Source: Agroathelia rolfsii (taxonomy: Eukaryota; Basidiomycota; Agaricomycetes; Amylocorticiales; Amylocorticiaceae). Taken from it: 64,000 nt of DNA. Location: the NCBI GenBank assembly GCA_018343915.1, contig JABRWF010000005.1:2081001-2145000 (forward strand), given 5' to 3'. Below, piece after piece: positions 47,827 through 59,236 of the stretch. The notes beneath the pieces are model-generated. The model made no database searches. It was not told where the DNA came from and saw only the letters and a list, made by a program, of their open reading frames with translations. Position 1 is the stretch's first letter; each line of letters begins with the position of its first letter. The translations under genes were made by a program, and so were the position numbers.

Positions 47827-48166
47827 AGTGGCGAGAACAGCCAACAGAAACTCTAGAAGAAATGTATACCAAAAACCGTTGAACCAGCTCAAGTGGATAG
47901 GTAAACCTGAAGTCAAGAAGTTAAGCCTGAGAGTGTCTCTGGGATAAGTGGTTTCAACTCCGCTGTTGCAATCAACGTCATTCCATTCGCCAAGTCCGAG
48001 TCCCTGGTGTCAACTCAGTCACTTCAACTACGCTAATTTCTACTCCAACGCTGCGTCTTTACAAAAGCTAGATATTGAAAAATAATATAGGGAATACCCT
48101 CTTCTACACTAGAATCTCGCGTTTTCCTTTGCCTATTTGCTATTGGCTCTATTGATTTGGTTTACC
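47827..48166. promoter_or_regulatory. divergent promoter between ANY1-like and serine dehydratase
   Basis: 340 bp between opposite start codons, AT-rich near 48070-48090. No strong motif was recognised. Confidence 0.4.
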
Positions 48167-51100
48167 ATGATATCCGCCGTTTCTCGTGGTCTGACTCGCC
48201 GACTGCTACTAGTGCCTACACGACGACTGGGACTCGGAGGACTTTCCCAGAAGCACACCAGACTCTTGTCTCGCCCTATTTTCTCTCGAAATTTTGTTTC
48301 CTCGACAAGGGCTCTTTCAGGCGCTTCCAGTGCTATTGCTGAAACTTCAGACCATCCAAAACCCGAACATGCTGTCATTTCGACATTCGACTTGTTCAGT
48401 ATCGGTGGTAGGGTTATACTGCTGAAGGATGAGTATATTATCTGAACACTGACTTCGTGTTCTAGTTGGTCCCAGTAGCTCGCATACCGTCGGCCCCATG
48501 CGCGCAGGAAAAATCTTCATCAATGATTTGAAAGAATTAGGTGTACTGGGGCAGGTCAGAGTGATCTCGATACTTGCATTATCCACACAATGATGATCTA
48601 ATATCTAACAGGTTCATTCGGTTAAAATCACACTGTAAGCTTGTTTAAGATACACCTAAGGATTGTTTTGATTTTAATATTGAAAATCCGGAAAGATATG
48701 GCTCATTAGCAGCGACGGGTGTGTTATCTTACTCTTTCTCAGCTGATCTCGGCTGACGTGTCCTTTAGGCAAGGGGTATGTCCCCAGCTATGAACCACGG
48801 CTTAGAATGATACGTCTTAAATATATTTACTAGACACCACACTCCACAAGCCATACTTCTCGGTCTAGAAGGTAGGGCTACATCGTCTTCGACGTCTAAT
48901 TCTCTTTGCTAATAAACGATTGTCCCAGGCTCCGATCCCGAGACGATCGACACAGAGACAATACCAACCCGCTATGCCGATATCCTTTCCTCAAAGTCAC
49001 TCCACCTGGGTGGCGATCATCGCATCGTATTTGACATGGACCGTGACATGCTCTGGCACTGGGACCGTGTACTCAAGACCCATCCAAATGGCATGCGTTT
49101 TGCCTGTTTCAATGACGAAGGCACGCTGCTTGCTACGAATGAATATTTCAGTGTCGGCGGCGGTTTCGTCGTGAATGAAAAGACAAAAGGCATCCCAGAT
49201 CTTTGAGAATAGAGCGTGGAGAATACTCATTCCTTCCTCTTAGTTGATGAGAACTTGTTCTACAAGGGCGTGGACAAAACGAATGTCCACGGCGCTCGAC
49301 TATCGCAGTCGCATAGTCTTGCCGAGCCCCATGTGACAGAACCAAACTCTAGTGAAGATACTGCCATCAATGTATCGTCAGGATCTACGTCGTCCGCTCA
49401 TATGAAGGACGATCGCCCACCCTATCCATTTGAGAGTGGTGCTAGTCTACTTGCTTTGACCAGGAAATATAATGTATGTTGGGAAGGGACTACCCCAAAT
49501 TCATATTTGCTAATATAAGATCCCCTTAGATAACTATAGCACAAATTGTGCATGATAACGAAATGCATTTCGGGCTATCACGCGAAGAGATAAACGAAAG
49601 AGTAAGAATCGAGTGCAACCATTACATGAATGCCTTTCGCTGAGAAAATGAAATGCAATGGCGAATAGTTAATGCGTATATGGGGTGTAATGGACGACTG
49701 TATTCTCATGGGCGTCTCTTCTCCAGAAAAGACGCTTCCTGGTCGCCTAGGCCTGCGCCGACGCGCACCTATGTTGTATGCTCGACTCATGACTTCTGTA
49801 AGGGGGTGAGTCGAGTATTTATCCTGATATTATTTCCGCGAAACTTGACGATACACATATAAAGATTCTACTCAGGAATTACAGCCTCGGAATACCACCC
49901 CGCTCTTGTGGACAGATCTGCATACTCACCGTCGATTGAAGCACCGGCGGACAACGGCACAGCTGACCCACTCCCGCCTCGAACAGATCCGAATCCTTTC
50001 TCGGCAAGAGCCGATGCAGCAGACTCTGGCCCTCCCCATGTCAAGCCCAAAAGTTATTCGAGGGTGAGACCCGTGTCTTCGGCTCGTATTCCACGAGTGG
50101 TAGGCGCCATCGATCATCCAATCCCACCCATGCCTCCTGTGAGTCCTGCATAATTTGACCAAACGCGGTCTGATTGATAACCATTCAATTGTGAATTGTG
50201 TAGCGCAAGACCGTTGTACCGGCAATGGACTTCCTGTCCTGCTATGCCATCGCTGTCAACGAAGTCAACGCATCTGGGGGGCGAATCGTGACTTCGCCTA
50301 CGAATGGTGCGGCCGGTGTCATTCCTGCCGTGTTGAAGTACATTGTTGAGGTGAGCAACAGGTCTTTGGAACTGTGTCCGATCGAGGGCTTTGATCATTG
50401 ACAAGCGTTTATTTTTAGTTTGTCAGTGAAGACCCAGAGAAGAGTGTTGAAACGTTCTTGTTGACTGCCGCAGTACGGCCATTGCTTTCTCGCCCTCATA
50501 GAACCCGCATTATAACTGAATAACTTTATCAGGCCATTGGCATGCTATTCAAGCGTGGAAGCACCATCTCTGCTGCTGAAGGTGGCTGTCAAGCAGAAGT
50601 TGGAGGTGAGTTAGAACTTTCAATTATTCCTAACTAGAGATACATTGAAAGACATATGTCGGCATCTCCAATTAGTGGCGTGTTCAATGGCAGCGGCAGG
50701 GTTCGCAGCATGCATGGGAGGCAAGTCAAAATTCTTTCAATAACTCGAACCTAAGATCTTTGAGACTTGGAGTTTAAATACACATGTACTTCCCTTACTT
50801 ACTTTTTTCGGACAGCCTCCCCTGAAACGGTGCTGCAGGCCGCAGAAATCGGCATTGGTAAGTCAAATTCATTTGATATATGAACATGTATGGCTTTGAA
50901 TACAATCTTTTTTAATCCTTGCAGAACACAACCTTGGTCTTACATGTGATCCCATAGACGGATTAGTCCAAGTGCCGTGCATCGTGGGTCTAGAATCTGC
51001 CAGTTATGATGCTTCATTTGTTCAACATACTGAAACTTGTTCTTGATCCACCTTCACAGGAACGAAATAGTCTCGGAGGTAAGACGATACGTTGCCAATA

Positions 51101-51602
51101 TTTTACAATTCGCTGTATTGTGGATGATAGTAGCTGATGGTGATGATTGACTTGATTGCCATTCTAGCGGTTAAAGCGGTCACAGCTGCCCAGCTCTCCA
51201 TGGCTGCTGATGGCGTCTATAGTGTTACCTTGGACGAAGCCATTGAGGCAATGCGGCTGACAGCGACGGATATGAGTGTCAAGTACAAGGAAACAAGCCT
51301 TTCCGTAAGTTTCTTTACTTTTCTTGACAGTAAGTAGCCCATAGCTATGGTACTCATCGCATCATCTTTGCGTCACCCAGGGTCTCGCGGTCAGTTGATA
51401 ATGGTTTCATCTTCTTTTCCGTCTCGCGAAGATACTGATAATGGTGGCCTGTTTCCCCCCCCCCCCCCCCCCCCCCCCCGCTCTATCTTCTTCATCAGAC
51501 AACCGTCAAGATCCCGTTGACGGTGCCGGCTTGGTGAGTGATCCCTTCTGTTGTAGAGATAGCACCGGTTTAGCTGATGTACAATGTATCACGTGCAGTT
51601 AA
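48167..51602 (+). CDS. iron-sulfur L-serine dehydratase (SdaA-type), probably mitochondrial
   Basis: 22 exons, 672 aa: 48167-48407, 48466-48554, 48612-48634, 48696-48718, 48769-48775, 48834-48871, 48929-49189, 49244-49473, 49530-49601, 49669-49805, 49865-50138, 50204-50350, 50419-50472, 50533-50605, 50676-50720, 50816-50857, 50925-50983, 51060-51078, 51168-51304, 51381-51389, 51499-51533, 51599-51602. The enzyme deaminates L-serine to pyruvate and ammonia with a [4Fe-4S] cluster, not PLP. The N-terminal 55 residues are Arg/Ser/Leu-rich with no acids, a likely mitochondrial presequence. The beta domain has [15 protein letters not shown] and YFSVGGGF. The alpha domain has [36 protein letters not shown] and [22 protein letters not shown]. 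The three cluster cysteines (one in EGGCQAE, two spaced C-X10-C) are present, and the last residue is Cys. Two introns appear to start with GC (49190 and 50721). Confidence 0.92.
51455..51479 (+). repeat. poly-C tract, 25 consecutive C
   Basis: An uninterrupted run of 25 C bases (preceded by TTT) inside the 109-nt penultimate intron of the serine dehydratase gene (51390-51498), just before its acceptor polypyrimidine region. The exact length is likely to be unstable or hard to sequence. Confidence 0.95.
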
Positions 51603-53055
51603 ACATCCTATACTTGGTCCAAACAGACCAAGTCTGACAGACAATGTGGTGATGAAAGGCGGGAGATTGTTGCTCATATATCATCGACATGGATAAGCAG
51701 AGCGAACCATCGGGGACCCTTGACCCCTTTCTTTTTCGGTTTTGTCGTTCTTAACTCCACTTGTTACCAGTTACACATAATAATACTAGAGTGATTAGAA
51801 TAGGGCTTTCTACGCTAAACAATAGATGTTGCTTTTCTGATGATTTTTTTTCAGATGCTGATTAAGTTCCGTCCAATCCCCCTCCCCCTTTTCCTGGGGA
51901 CCACCATCTGGGAAGAGATGAACGTGAAATGAACTTCATCATTGTGTTCATCATTGTCAAATAGATTGTCCTTCGTATGTATTAGAACTCAAGTGCGGAA
52001 GCGATATGGCAGATTTGAGAGAAGTGGAATACTGGTGGCTAACAACAACAACCCTGAGATGAGGGGGCTTGGAACATCGTATAGCTATCACGGCGTTAAC
52101 ATCGGCCCCGGTGAAGATTTCATGAAACAGATGTCGACAACAAATGTGCTGTCAGCTTTCACAGCAAAGGGCTGTTAATACAATCAAGACTAGTGTCCTC
52201 TGTAATGCCTACAGCGGAGTATTCCTCCTGTGAGGCGACAGCGCAATACCCGTTGAAGTGCGCAACGTGTCGTTCGTCTCGGTCGGGCCTAATTAGCACC
52301 CACCGTCCCCGGTCCTAAGCAGTGAGAATAGCAACACCTGAATGTATTGGATGACAAGGAAAGACATGAAAATGACTGAATCTATCAGTTATGATGACAT
52401 CGACACGATCTATCTGATTGATGCAAGCTGGCTCAGAGTATTGATGCCCATGTGCTGATAATCCATGAGTGGTGTGGACAACATGGAAAATAGTGGGTCG
52501 TAATATATGCTACACCATGGTTGTCTGATGACTAGGCAATTGGGTGATTGTCGTTGGGCTGGTTAAATGTTTGAATAATAAGATGACATAAACCGAGAAA
52601 TACTCGCGTCACTAACTGAAAACTCCCGCCGTTGCGACTCGGCTCGGAGTGGCGCGCGGGGCTGCTATAGGCTATAGCCACCGCTGTTTCCATGTCACGT
52701 GACTCAATATTTCGTTCAGTGCTATTGCTTTCACAGGCTGATAGACAAACAATTTCACGCACAGCCCTTTGCAAGCGGTGTTGTGAGAATCCTCATCTGC
52801 AGAAAATGAAGAAAGGATTGCCGGGCAGGATGATAGTCACGGTGGCTGATCATGGCGACGGTCGCAATAAGCGCTTGCTGTTACCGTCACGCTTCTCAGT
52901 CACGCTTCCCCAGCGCGCATCAAAGTGGCAAAAGGTCATCCATCGGCTCATGCTGGCTGCATTTGCTGGACTCTCTCTTGCCAGTGCTCTCGTTCCATAG
53001 CTCTCTTTTTCATTCTCTGCATCACTATCATCAACATCGTCTGCTATCAAGGACT
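51603..53055. other. intergenic region with RhoGAP promoter
   Basis: 3' region of the serine dehydratase, then the promoter of the RhoGAP gene. Short ORFs only. A CACGTG/TGACTCA composite site lies at 52694-52706 and a GGCTATAGCC palindrome lies just before it (near 52670-52679). Confidence 0.45.
52694..52706. promoter_or_regulatory. overlapping CACGTG palindrome and TGACTCA element
   Basis: GTCACGTGAC (52694-52703) is a perfect 10-bp palindrome with an E-box/Cbf1 core. It overlaps TGACTCA (52700-52706), the GCN4/AP-1 bZIP core. The site is 350 bp upstream of the RhoGAP start. Binding factors are inferred from yeast. Confidence 0.5.
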
Positions 53056-56000
53056 ATGAGCACCAGCGTGTCCAGCACGCCAACAAAGGATAGACCTGCT
53101 CCTTCCTCATCTCGATCCAACACACAGCTGCCGGCAACTTCCAGGCCTCCTCCTGCCTCGGTTCAGGCCTTGCTTAACGCACATGCATCTGCACCAGATC
53201 CAGCACACGCAGCACTAGAGCAAGCCCTGCTGGAATGGAGTACCCTCTCCTCTCAAAATGCTCAGTTGTGGAAGCTCATCGACAAGCAACGCACGGGCTA
53301 TAATCAACTTTTGAAAGAGGTTGAACGCCTGCGCTCCGACCGCGACTCCTATCGATCTCGTCTGCATGCCCTAGATGGCACCAGTGACTCGAAGAGGCAG
53401 CGTACACCCAAAACATCGCTCTCAGGCTCCAGCAGCAGTGAATTGCCATATGCGTCGTTCCACTCAAGGATGCCTTTGGCTCGTCACCAGTCGGATGATC
53501 CTCGTATGCTATCAATTCCTGTTTACTTTTATGAATCTTTTTAATTAAAATAAAATAGCTACAACTCGAAATGGCTCCAATCCATCACTCTTATCATCTC
53601 CTACGCAAGAGCCTGCATTGTTGACATCACACAATAGTCCTTCGTCGAAGAACTCGAGCAATACGCTCAACTCTTTGCATTCTGATTCCTTCTCTATCTC
53701 TTCAGCACACCCACCAAATGCAGCGAACCAATCAAGGCCTTCTCTTGATCTTCTACCTGAGACTGTTCCTCCTTCGCATTCTCCAGATACCACTACACGC
53801 CCGGCTCATCAGTTGACACCTCGCAAACCCAGTGCTCCACCACTGACTCAATCTTCTACTCAAACCCGTGCTGTTGAGGAACGAGAAAGGTCAGCAACTG
53901 CACCAGTCATTGTTGGGTCGACAAAGGAGACCCCGGCATCTCTTACACCCGGTTCGCAAACTACTACCACCTCCGCTCCCCCACAACCCTCTTTGCCAAA
54001 CATCAACCCCGGCATACACCCCCCATCGCTGCATCCTAATCCCTTGTCTCCGTCGCAACTCTTGTCACCAAATGGACCTCTTCGTCCCTCGGAGAATCCC
54101 CGGGTCATTTCGCGCGAGTCCCGTGTATCAATACCTGATGAGACCAAGCAGTACATTGCTACCATGGTTGAATCGCCTTTGCCGTCTCCCCATGTCGGAG
54201 ACAGCTTCCCCTCTAGCCCGCCTCAGACAGCACAACAAAACACGTTTATTAAAGTGTATCCTGAGACGAACGAGGAATCTGGCGGTGAATTCCTCGATAT
54301 GGTTGATGATGATGATGAGGAGGAGGAGAGGCAGGAACGATCTGAGCAAGAAGAGGCCGCCGAAGATGAGGAAGGAGAATCAATGCTGGAGTCCGTTGTA
54401 GAAGAAGAGGAAACAATAGATCATGATGCCGAGCATCATAGCCTTGAGACCCACGAGACCGTTCGAAGCCGTCGCCGCACCACGCCTGACGACTTTCCTC
54501 TTCCTCCAACGACCACGACTACAGCACACGCATCTGGTCCGTCCACTGCTGCTACTGCTCCTCAGGCTACTGCATCACTACCTCCTGCTGAATTGTCTTC
54601 GTCGCCTACGGATCCTCCACTCTCTGGATCACACGAACCTTTCTCGGAGATACCGGAGGTCAGTAGTACGCCTATGGAAAGCGTGTTTGCCTCCGGGGTG
54701 CTTGGCCCCCAGATTACGAAATACTCCGACCCGCCTTCGTTTGCGTCTCGCAGCACGCTCGCCAGTGACATGCAACAACATATCCAACACCACACTGGCA
54801 CAAGCAATGGTTCAAGTTCGTTCCGTGAGCTACCCCTGTTACCCAAAGATCTGCCTAGTACACGTATCCGCGTCTCGCACTCTTCGATCCGACCCAACGA
54901 CCGTGGCAAGGAGGTCGTCAACTTCACGATCGAGATCAATCCCGGCTCAGGCAAAGATCTGTGGAAGGTCGAAAAGCTCTTCAGTGACGTCCTCGCGCTC
55001 GATGCACGCATCCGTGCTGTCGTGGGCAAGAGCCTGGCCAAGCGGATCACAAGTTTGCCCGAGGGCAAACTTTGGCGCGATCATGCACCTGCACGAGTAG
55101 ATCAGCGCAAGACGGCGCTGGAGCAGTACTTGCGGAGTCTGATTGCGCTGCCCGTAAAAGACAAGAACGAGATCATCGCCTTCTTTACGTCTGATATCAT
55201 CAGAGAGACGAACAAGCCGGTTATGCAGGCTGGCTGCAAGGAGGGCTATCTTACGAAACGGGGTAAGAACTTTGGAGGGTGGAAAACACGGTTTTTCGTG
55301 CTGCAAGGCCCTGTGCTAGAGTATTACGAGAGTGTGAGTCATTATCATCTTTCATACGATCCTTTACACTCTGTTTGACGTCAGGCCTGGATGTGTGATT
55401 GATCCTCTTTTTGTTGATTCTTTCCGTTTCATCCTTTTGATCTTTTGTAGCGAGGCGGTGCGCATCTCGGTTCAATCACTATCACCGGGGCCCAGATCGG
55501 TCGACAGCAGTCCTCTTCTGAGAAGAGAGGTGGGGTCGTAGACGACGAAGAGAAGGAGTACCGGCATGCATTCCTCATAATCGAGGCGAAGAAGAATCCC
55601 GTTGGGCATGCGCCCCGTCATGTCCTCTGTGCTGAGAGCGATGAAGACAGGGATAGTTGGGTTGAGGTCCTCATTCGATACGTACATGGGTTCTACAATG
55701 AGGATCCCGTTGCTCTACCACCAGCCGCTGGTTCGAACAATACCGCGATGAGTCCGCCGCGGGACAGCTCAAGCTCTGCGTCGGACTCGCAGCAGCAACA
55801 GCGTCGTCCTGCGCGTGGCATGTCAGGCGAAATATCCCGCGGCGCGGCCGTTCCTATTGCACAGCTTACACCCGATACGAGCAATCAGAAGCTGTTCCAG
55901 GCGCCACCTGCTCAAGACGACGCGCATCTCCAGACCCAGAACAACAACCAGGCGGACCAACAACACTCCGCGAGCCCGTCCAAGGAGCCTTCGCCCATCG

Positions 56001-57861
56001 ACGGTCCGGTACGCCAGGCGTTCACGGACGGCCACAACGGACGACGTCTTCTGGAGAGAAGGAACGAGCCGATCAATACCACGGATCTCCCCGCGTCGTC
56101 ATCATTGCCGTCCGGCTCCCCGTTGGATGGATTGTCACCATCGGGAGGAGGACCGAGGTCTACATCTGAACTAGGCAACTATCCTGATCTGCATAGTACC
56201 GCGGGTGGCATTGCCAGTGGTGCTCCTGCTAGGCAACCATCGCCAGAAAAACATCGTGGACACGACAAGCGGACCGGTGGTGGTAACGAGCCTTCGTCTT
56301 CCTCGGGCGACCATCCTGGCAAAGTCAAGATATCCGGTCCATTGAATGGGACACCTATTCCGTCTGGATTCAAGTTTGGTGGGAAGGATCCGTCCACCAC
56401 TGATGTCACGTCGACAGCCTTGAACGATAAAAGAGAGAAGACCAAATCGAGAGGATTCTGGGGCGGGTGGCGGGGTGAGTCTTTTTCCGAAAGATTTTGT
56501 CCTCCTTCTCTCGATATTAAAAAATGAGGACAATTTACAGCAGAAAAAACAGTCCCACAAGCCGTGCCGTTCATACCGCGCGCGGTGTTTGGCGTACCTC
56601 TCGAGGAGTCCCTTGACGTGGCGCAGATTGCCAATCTGCCCGCGATCGTGTTCCGATGTATCCAATATCTCGAAGCGAAGAAGGCAGACCAAGAAGAGGG
56701 AATTTATCGGCTCAGTGGCAGTTCTGCTGTTATTAAAGGCTTGAAGGATCGATTCAATGCGGGTGAGTGTGCTGGATTCATGGCCGTGGGAGGACGGAGA
56801 TGATGTGAACTAGCTGTTTACTGACTTGCCACCGATCATTGCTTTTTTCTATCTATTAGAGGGCGACATCGACCTACTTATGTCAGACGAGTACTGGGAT
56901 CCGCATGCCATCGCAGGCCTGCTGAAGAGCTTTTTACGTGAATTGCCTGCGAGCATTCTGACAAGGGACCTTCATCTTCGTTTCCTGGCTGTGATAGGTG
57001 TGTTTGTTTTTATTAGGCATCACATCAACTGACATGCGTTGTGCACATAGACCTCATGGATCCTGACGAACGCATCAGCGAATTGACGCGCCTAATTGCC
57101 GCTCTGCCAATAGCTAACTACAGCCTCTTACGTGCGCTGACCGCACACCTGATATTGATTGTGCAGAACGCAAATGTGAATAAGATGACGATGAGGAATG
57201 TTGGCATCGTGTTTAGTCCAACACTTGGCATTCCTGCAGGCGTGTTTAGCTTGATGCTAGCCGAGTTCAAGAAGGTGTTTAAGGTGGATGATGTCGGTGA
57301 CACGGATGAGGAAGTAGATGAGAGTGAAGCTGACACGTCTGGGGACAAGACGGGGCCCAAGCGGAATAGTCGACAGTACAGTGATGCTGCTGCCGATCAG
57401 ATGTTAGGTCTCTCAGGACGGGCGTTGTTAAAGAGTAAGTCGACCAATGTCATAACCCTTCCAATCCATGCGATTATTCATGTAATATCGTCACCTTAGC
57501 TCCTTCAGAAGATGCAGTATCAGTTTCGGAGGACGAAGACTTATCAGCGGATGATGGCAACATCGACACTACGGATTATGCCGATTCAACTCACCGCTCT
57601 ATTGACAGTGCCGCGGGCTCGCTGCAGTCTATTCCTCAAATCCAGTCCTCGTCTGATGAGGTGACCGCACAGCAGCAACGACGTGCCTCTTATGTTGCTC
57701 AATCGCGCGGGCTCAATATCGCTGTGAGCGAACGTGGGAATAGGCATAGTCGCATCATGGGCCTGCCTTCTTCGCCTAGACCTGGTCAACCATCGACATC
57801 GCCATATGGCATCGCCCATCCAACTTCACCGCCCGTGGACGATCTTCAGACACCCCGATAA
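53056..57861 (+). CDS. PX-PH-RhoGAP protein, BEM3-like
   Basis: Seven exons, 1450 aa: 53056-53503, 53559-55333, 55451-56474, 56541-56762, 56860-56997, 57051-57434, 57500-57861. An N-terminal coiled coil (QLWKLIDKQRTGYNQLLKEVERLRSD) is followed by about 450 residues of Ser/Pro/Thr-rich linker with an acidic patch. A PX-like domain (about 582-700) comes next, then a PH domain (about 711-822; GYLTKRGKNFGGWKTRFFVL, ending SWVEVLIRYV). A second disordered linker with a Gln run leads to the RhoGAP domain (about 1098-1280). The arginine finger is R in EEGIYRLSGSS (near residue 1140), with LKSFLRELPASIL and NKMTMRNVGIVFSPTLGIP also conserved. Bem3-type GAPs stimulate GTP hydrolysis by Cdc42/Rho GTPases at growth sites, and PX/PH bind phosphoinositides. 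The C-terminal tail is Ser-rich and acidic. Confidence 0.94.
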
Positions 57862-58320
57862 ATGAACGCGTTTGAAATTGATCGGTTTCTGGTTTTGGTT
57901 TTAATGGATATTCCGTTCTTTTTCTCTTTTTTGCTGTCTTTAAGAGTTCGCTCGACATTTTACAGGTGTAGATTCTGTTTTTCTTGGCTAGGTAGTAGTC
58001 CATTTTGATTTCTTATACCCTTTCTTTCTTTTTTCGCGCCTATTTTTGTATCACAAGTGCAATGTGCAATTCTATCGCAATACCCCCGCATCGTAGACAT
58101 AAAATCCAGAGTGTTTTATTTTAAGTTGGTGGTATTGGCTTGAGTATGTTATGCAGTTGCCGATTACGTCTATGAGTTTTGGAGTGGATTGGCATCGTGT
58201 CCATATCGAGTGCTCGCGCCTGCCTCAACCAATTTGAAGTTAGCTCTTGGCAGTGCCGCTTGCACTTGCGATACCCCTCGCCTCTTCTTGTTTGACTATT
58301 TTCACCTCACTTCGGCGCAC
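57862..58320. other. intergenic region between RhoGAP and SHR3
   Basis: T-rich 3' region of the RhoGAP gene, then the SHR3 promoter and leader. No ORF is supported. Confidence 0.45.
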
Positions 58321-59236
58321 ATGGGCTTCAGACAGGCTGCGGTGCTTTGCTGTGCTTGCTTTTTCCTAGGTACATAGACATATTTTGCTTGCATTCTATC
58401 CACAACTCTCAGAACAATCATAATTAACGCGCGCCGCCTGGCCCTTCGTTTTCCCTGCTCTCATCATGTGCTTTCTTTTCCTATGTTAAACAGGCGTACT
58501 GTCTATCTGCCTCTCTGTCGACTATCGGCTATTATACCAGGAGCTTACGAAGGAAGCCATTGATGATGGGTTCTTGTTCTATACGACATTCTTCAACGCA
58601 CCTCCTGCTATTAAAGTGGGTTGATATTATACTGGTGGTCTATGCATGTCTGATGTGTACATCGTCAAGGGTCTATTGCATGGCCTAGTAGGCTTTGGTG
58701 TCCTCGCCTTTGTTGCGAAATTGTACAAGTGGGACGATAGCGCGTTCTTTTTCGACGGTACAGGTCTTGGTATGTATACACACGCGACTAAACTTGTCTA
58801 ATTCGACCAATAACTGATTCGGACCCCCTGAATAACTCTATTCGTCTTGAATCTAAACAGCCGCTTATATCTGCGCCATTGCCGTTTATGCCTCTGTGAC
58901 GATTCCCTCGTTACGTACGATTGTGGAGCCCGTGAAGGATGTGGACTCAGATGATGACAGAGTAGAGGCGATGCGCGTGTTAGCAGCTGGCAATACGATT
59001 ATGATTATTCTCCTTGGAAGCATCATCGTTCTTCAGGTAAGAGAAGCAAATAGCCATTTCCTTGCGAAGTCTAGAACGCTAACTATAACTTACCCGCAAC
59101 CCTACCCCTTTGTTTCTAGGCTGGACAAGAGTACGCAAAGAGGCTGGAGGAGAAGGAAATGGCAAAGATTGAGCAGGCTGAGAAAGTCAAGGCTGCAACT
59201 GCCGTCATCGATGGAGAGAGCAAAAAGGATAAATAA
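58321..59236 (+). CDS. SHR3: SHR3-like ER chaperone for amino-acid permeases
   Basis: Five exons, 187 aa: 58321-58369, 58494-58615, 58670-58769, 58861-59036, 59120-59236. The start MGFRQAAVLCCACFFLG is a conserved first membrane segment. Further spans follow (GLLHGLVGFGVLAFVAKLY, AYICAIAVYASVTIP, IMIILLGSIIVLQ). Family landmarks are TFFNAPPAIK, FFDGTGLAAY, LRTIVEPV and AGNTI, then AGQEYAKR and a charged cytosolic tail ending in Lys/Asp. In yeast Shr3 is an ER membrane-localised chaperone needed to fold and package amino-acid permeases into COPII vesicles. The ATG at 58321 is chosen because it starts the conserved segment; an upstream in-frame ATG at 58189 gives unrelated sequence. Confidence 0.93.

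Noticed and set aside
53860..54509. Several antisense and alternate-frame ORFs in the RhoGAP linker
   Set aside because: Low-complexity Ser/Pro-coding DNA leaves all frames open; the sense frame alone links to PX, PH and RhoGAP domains.
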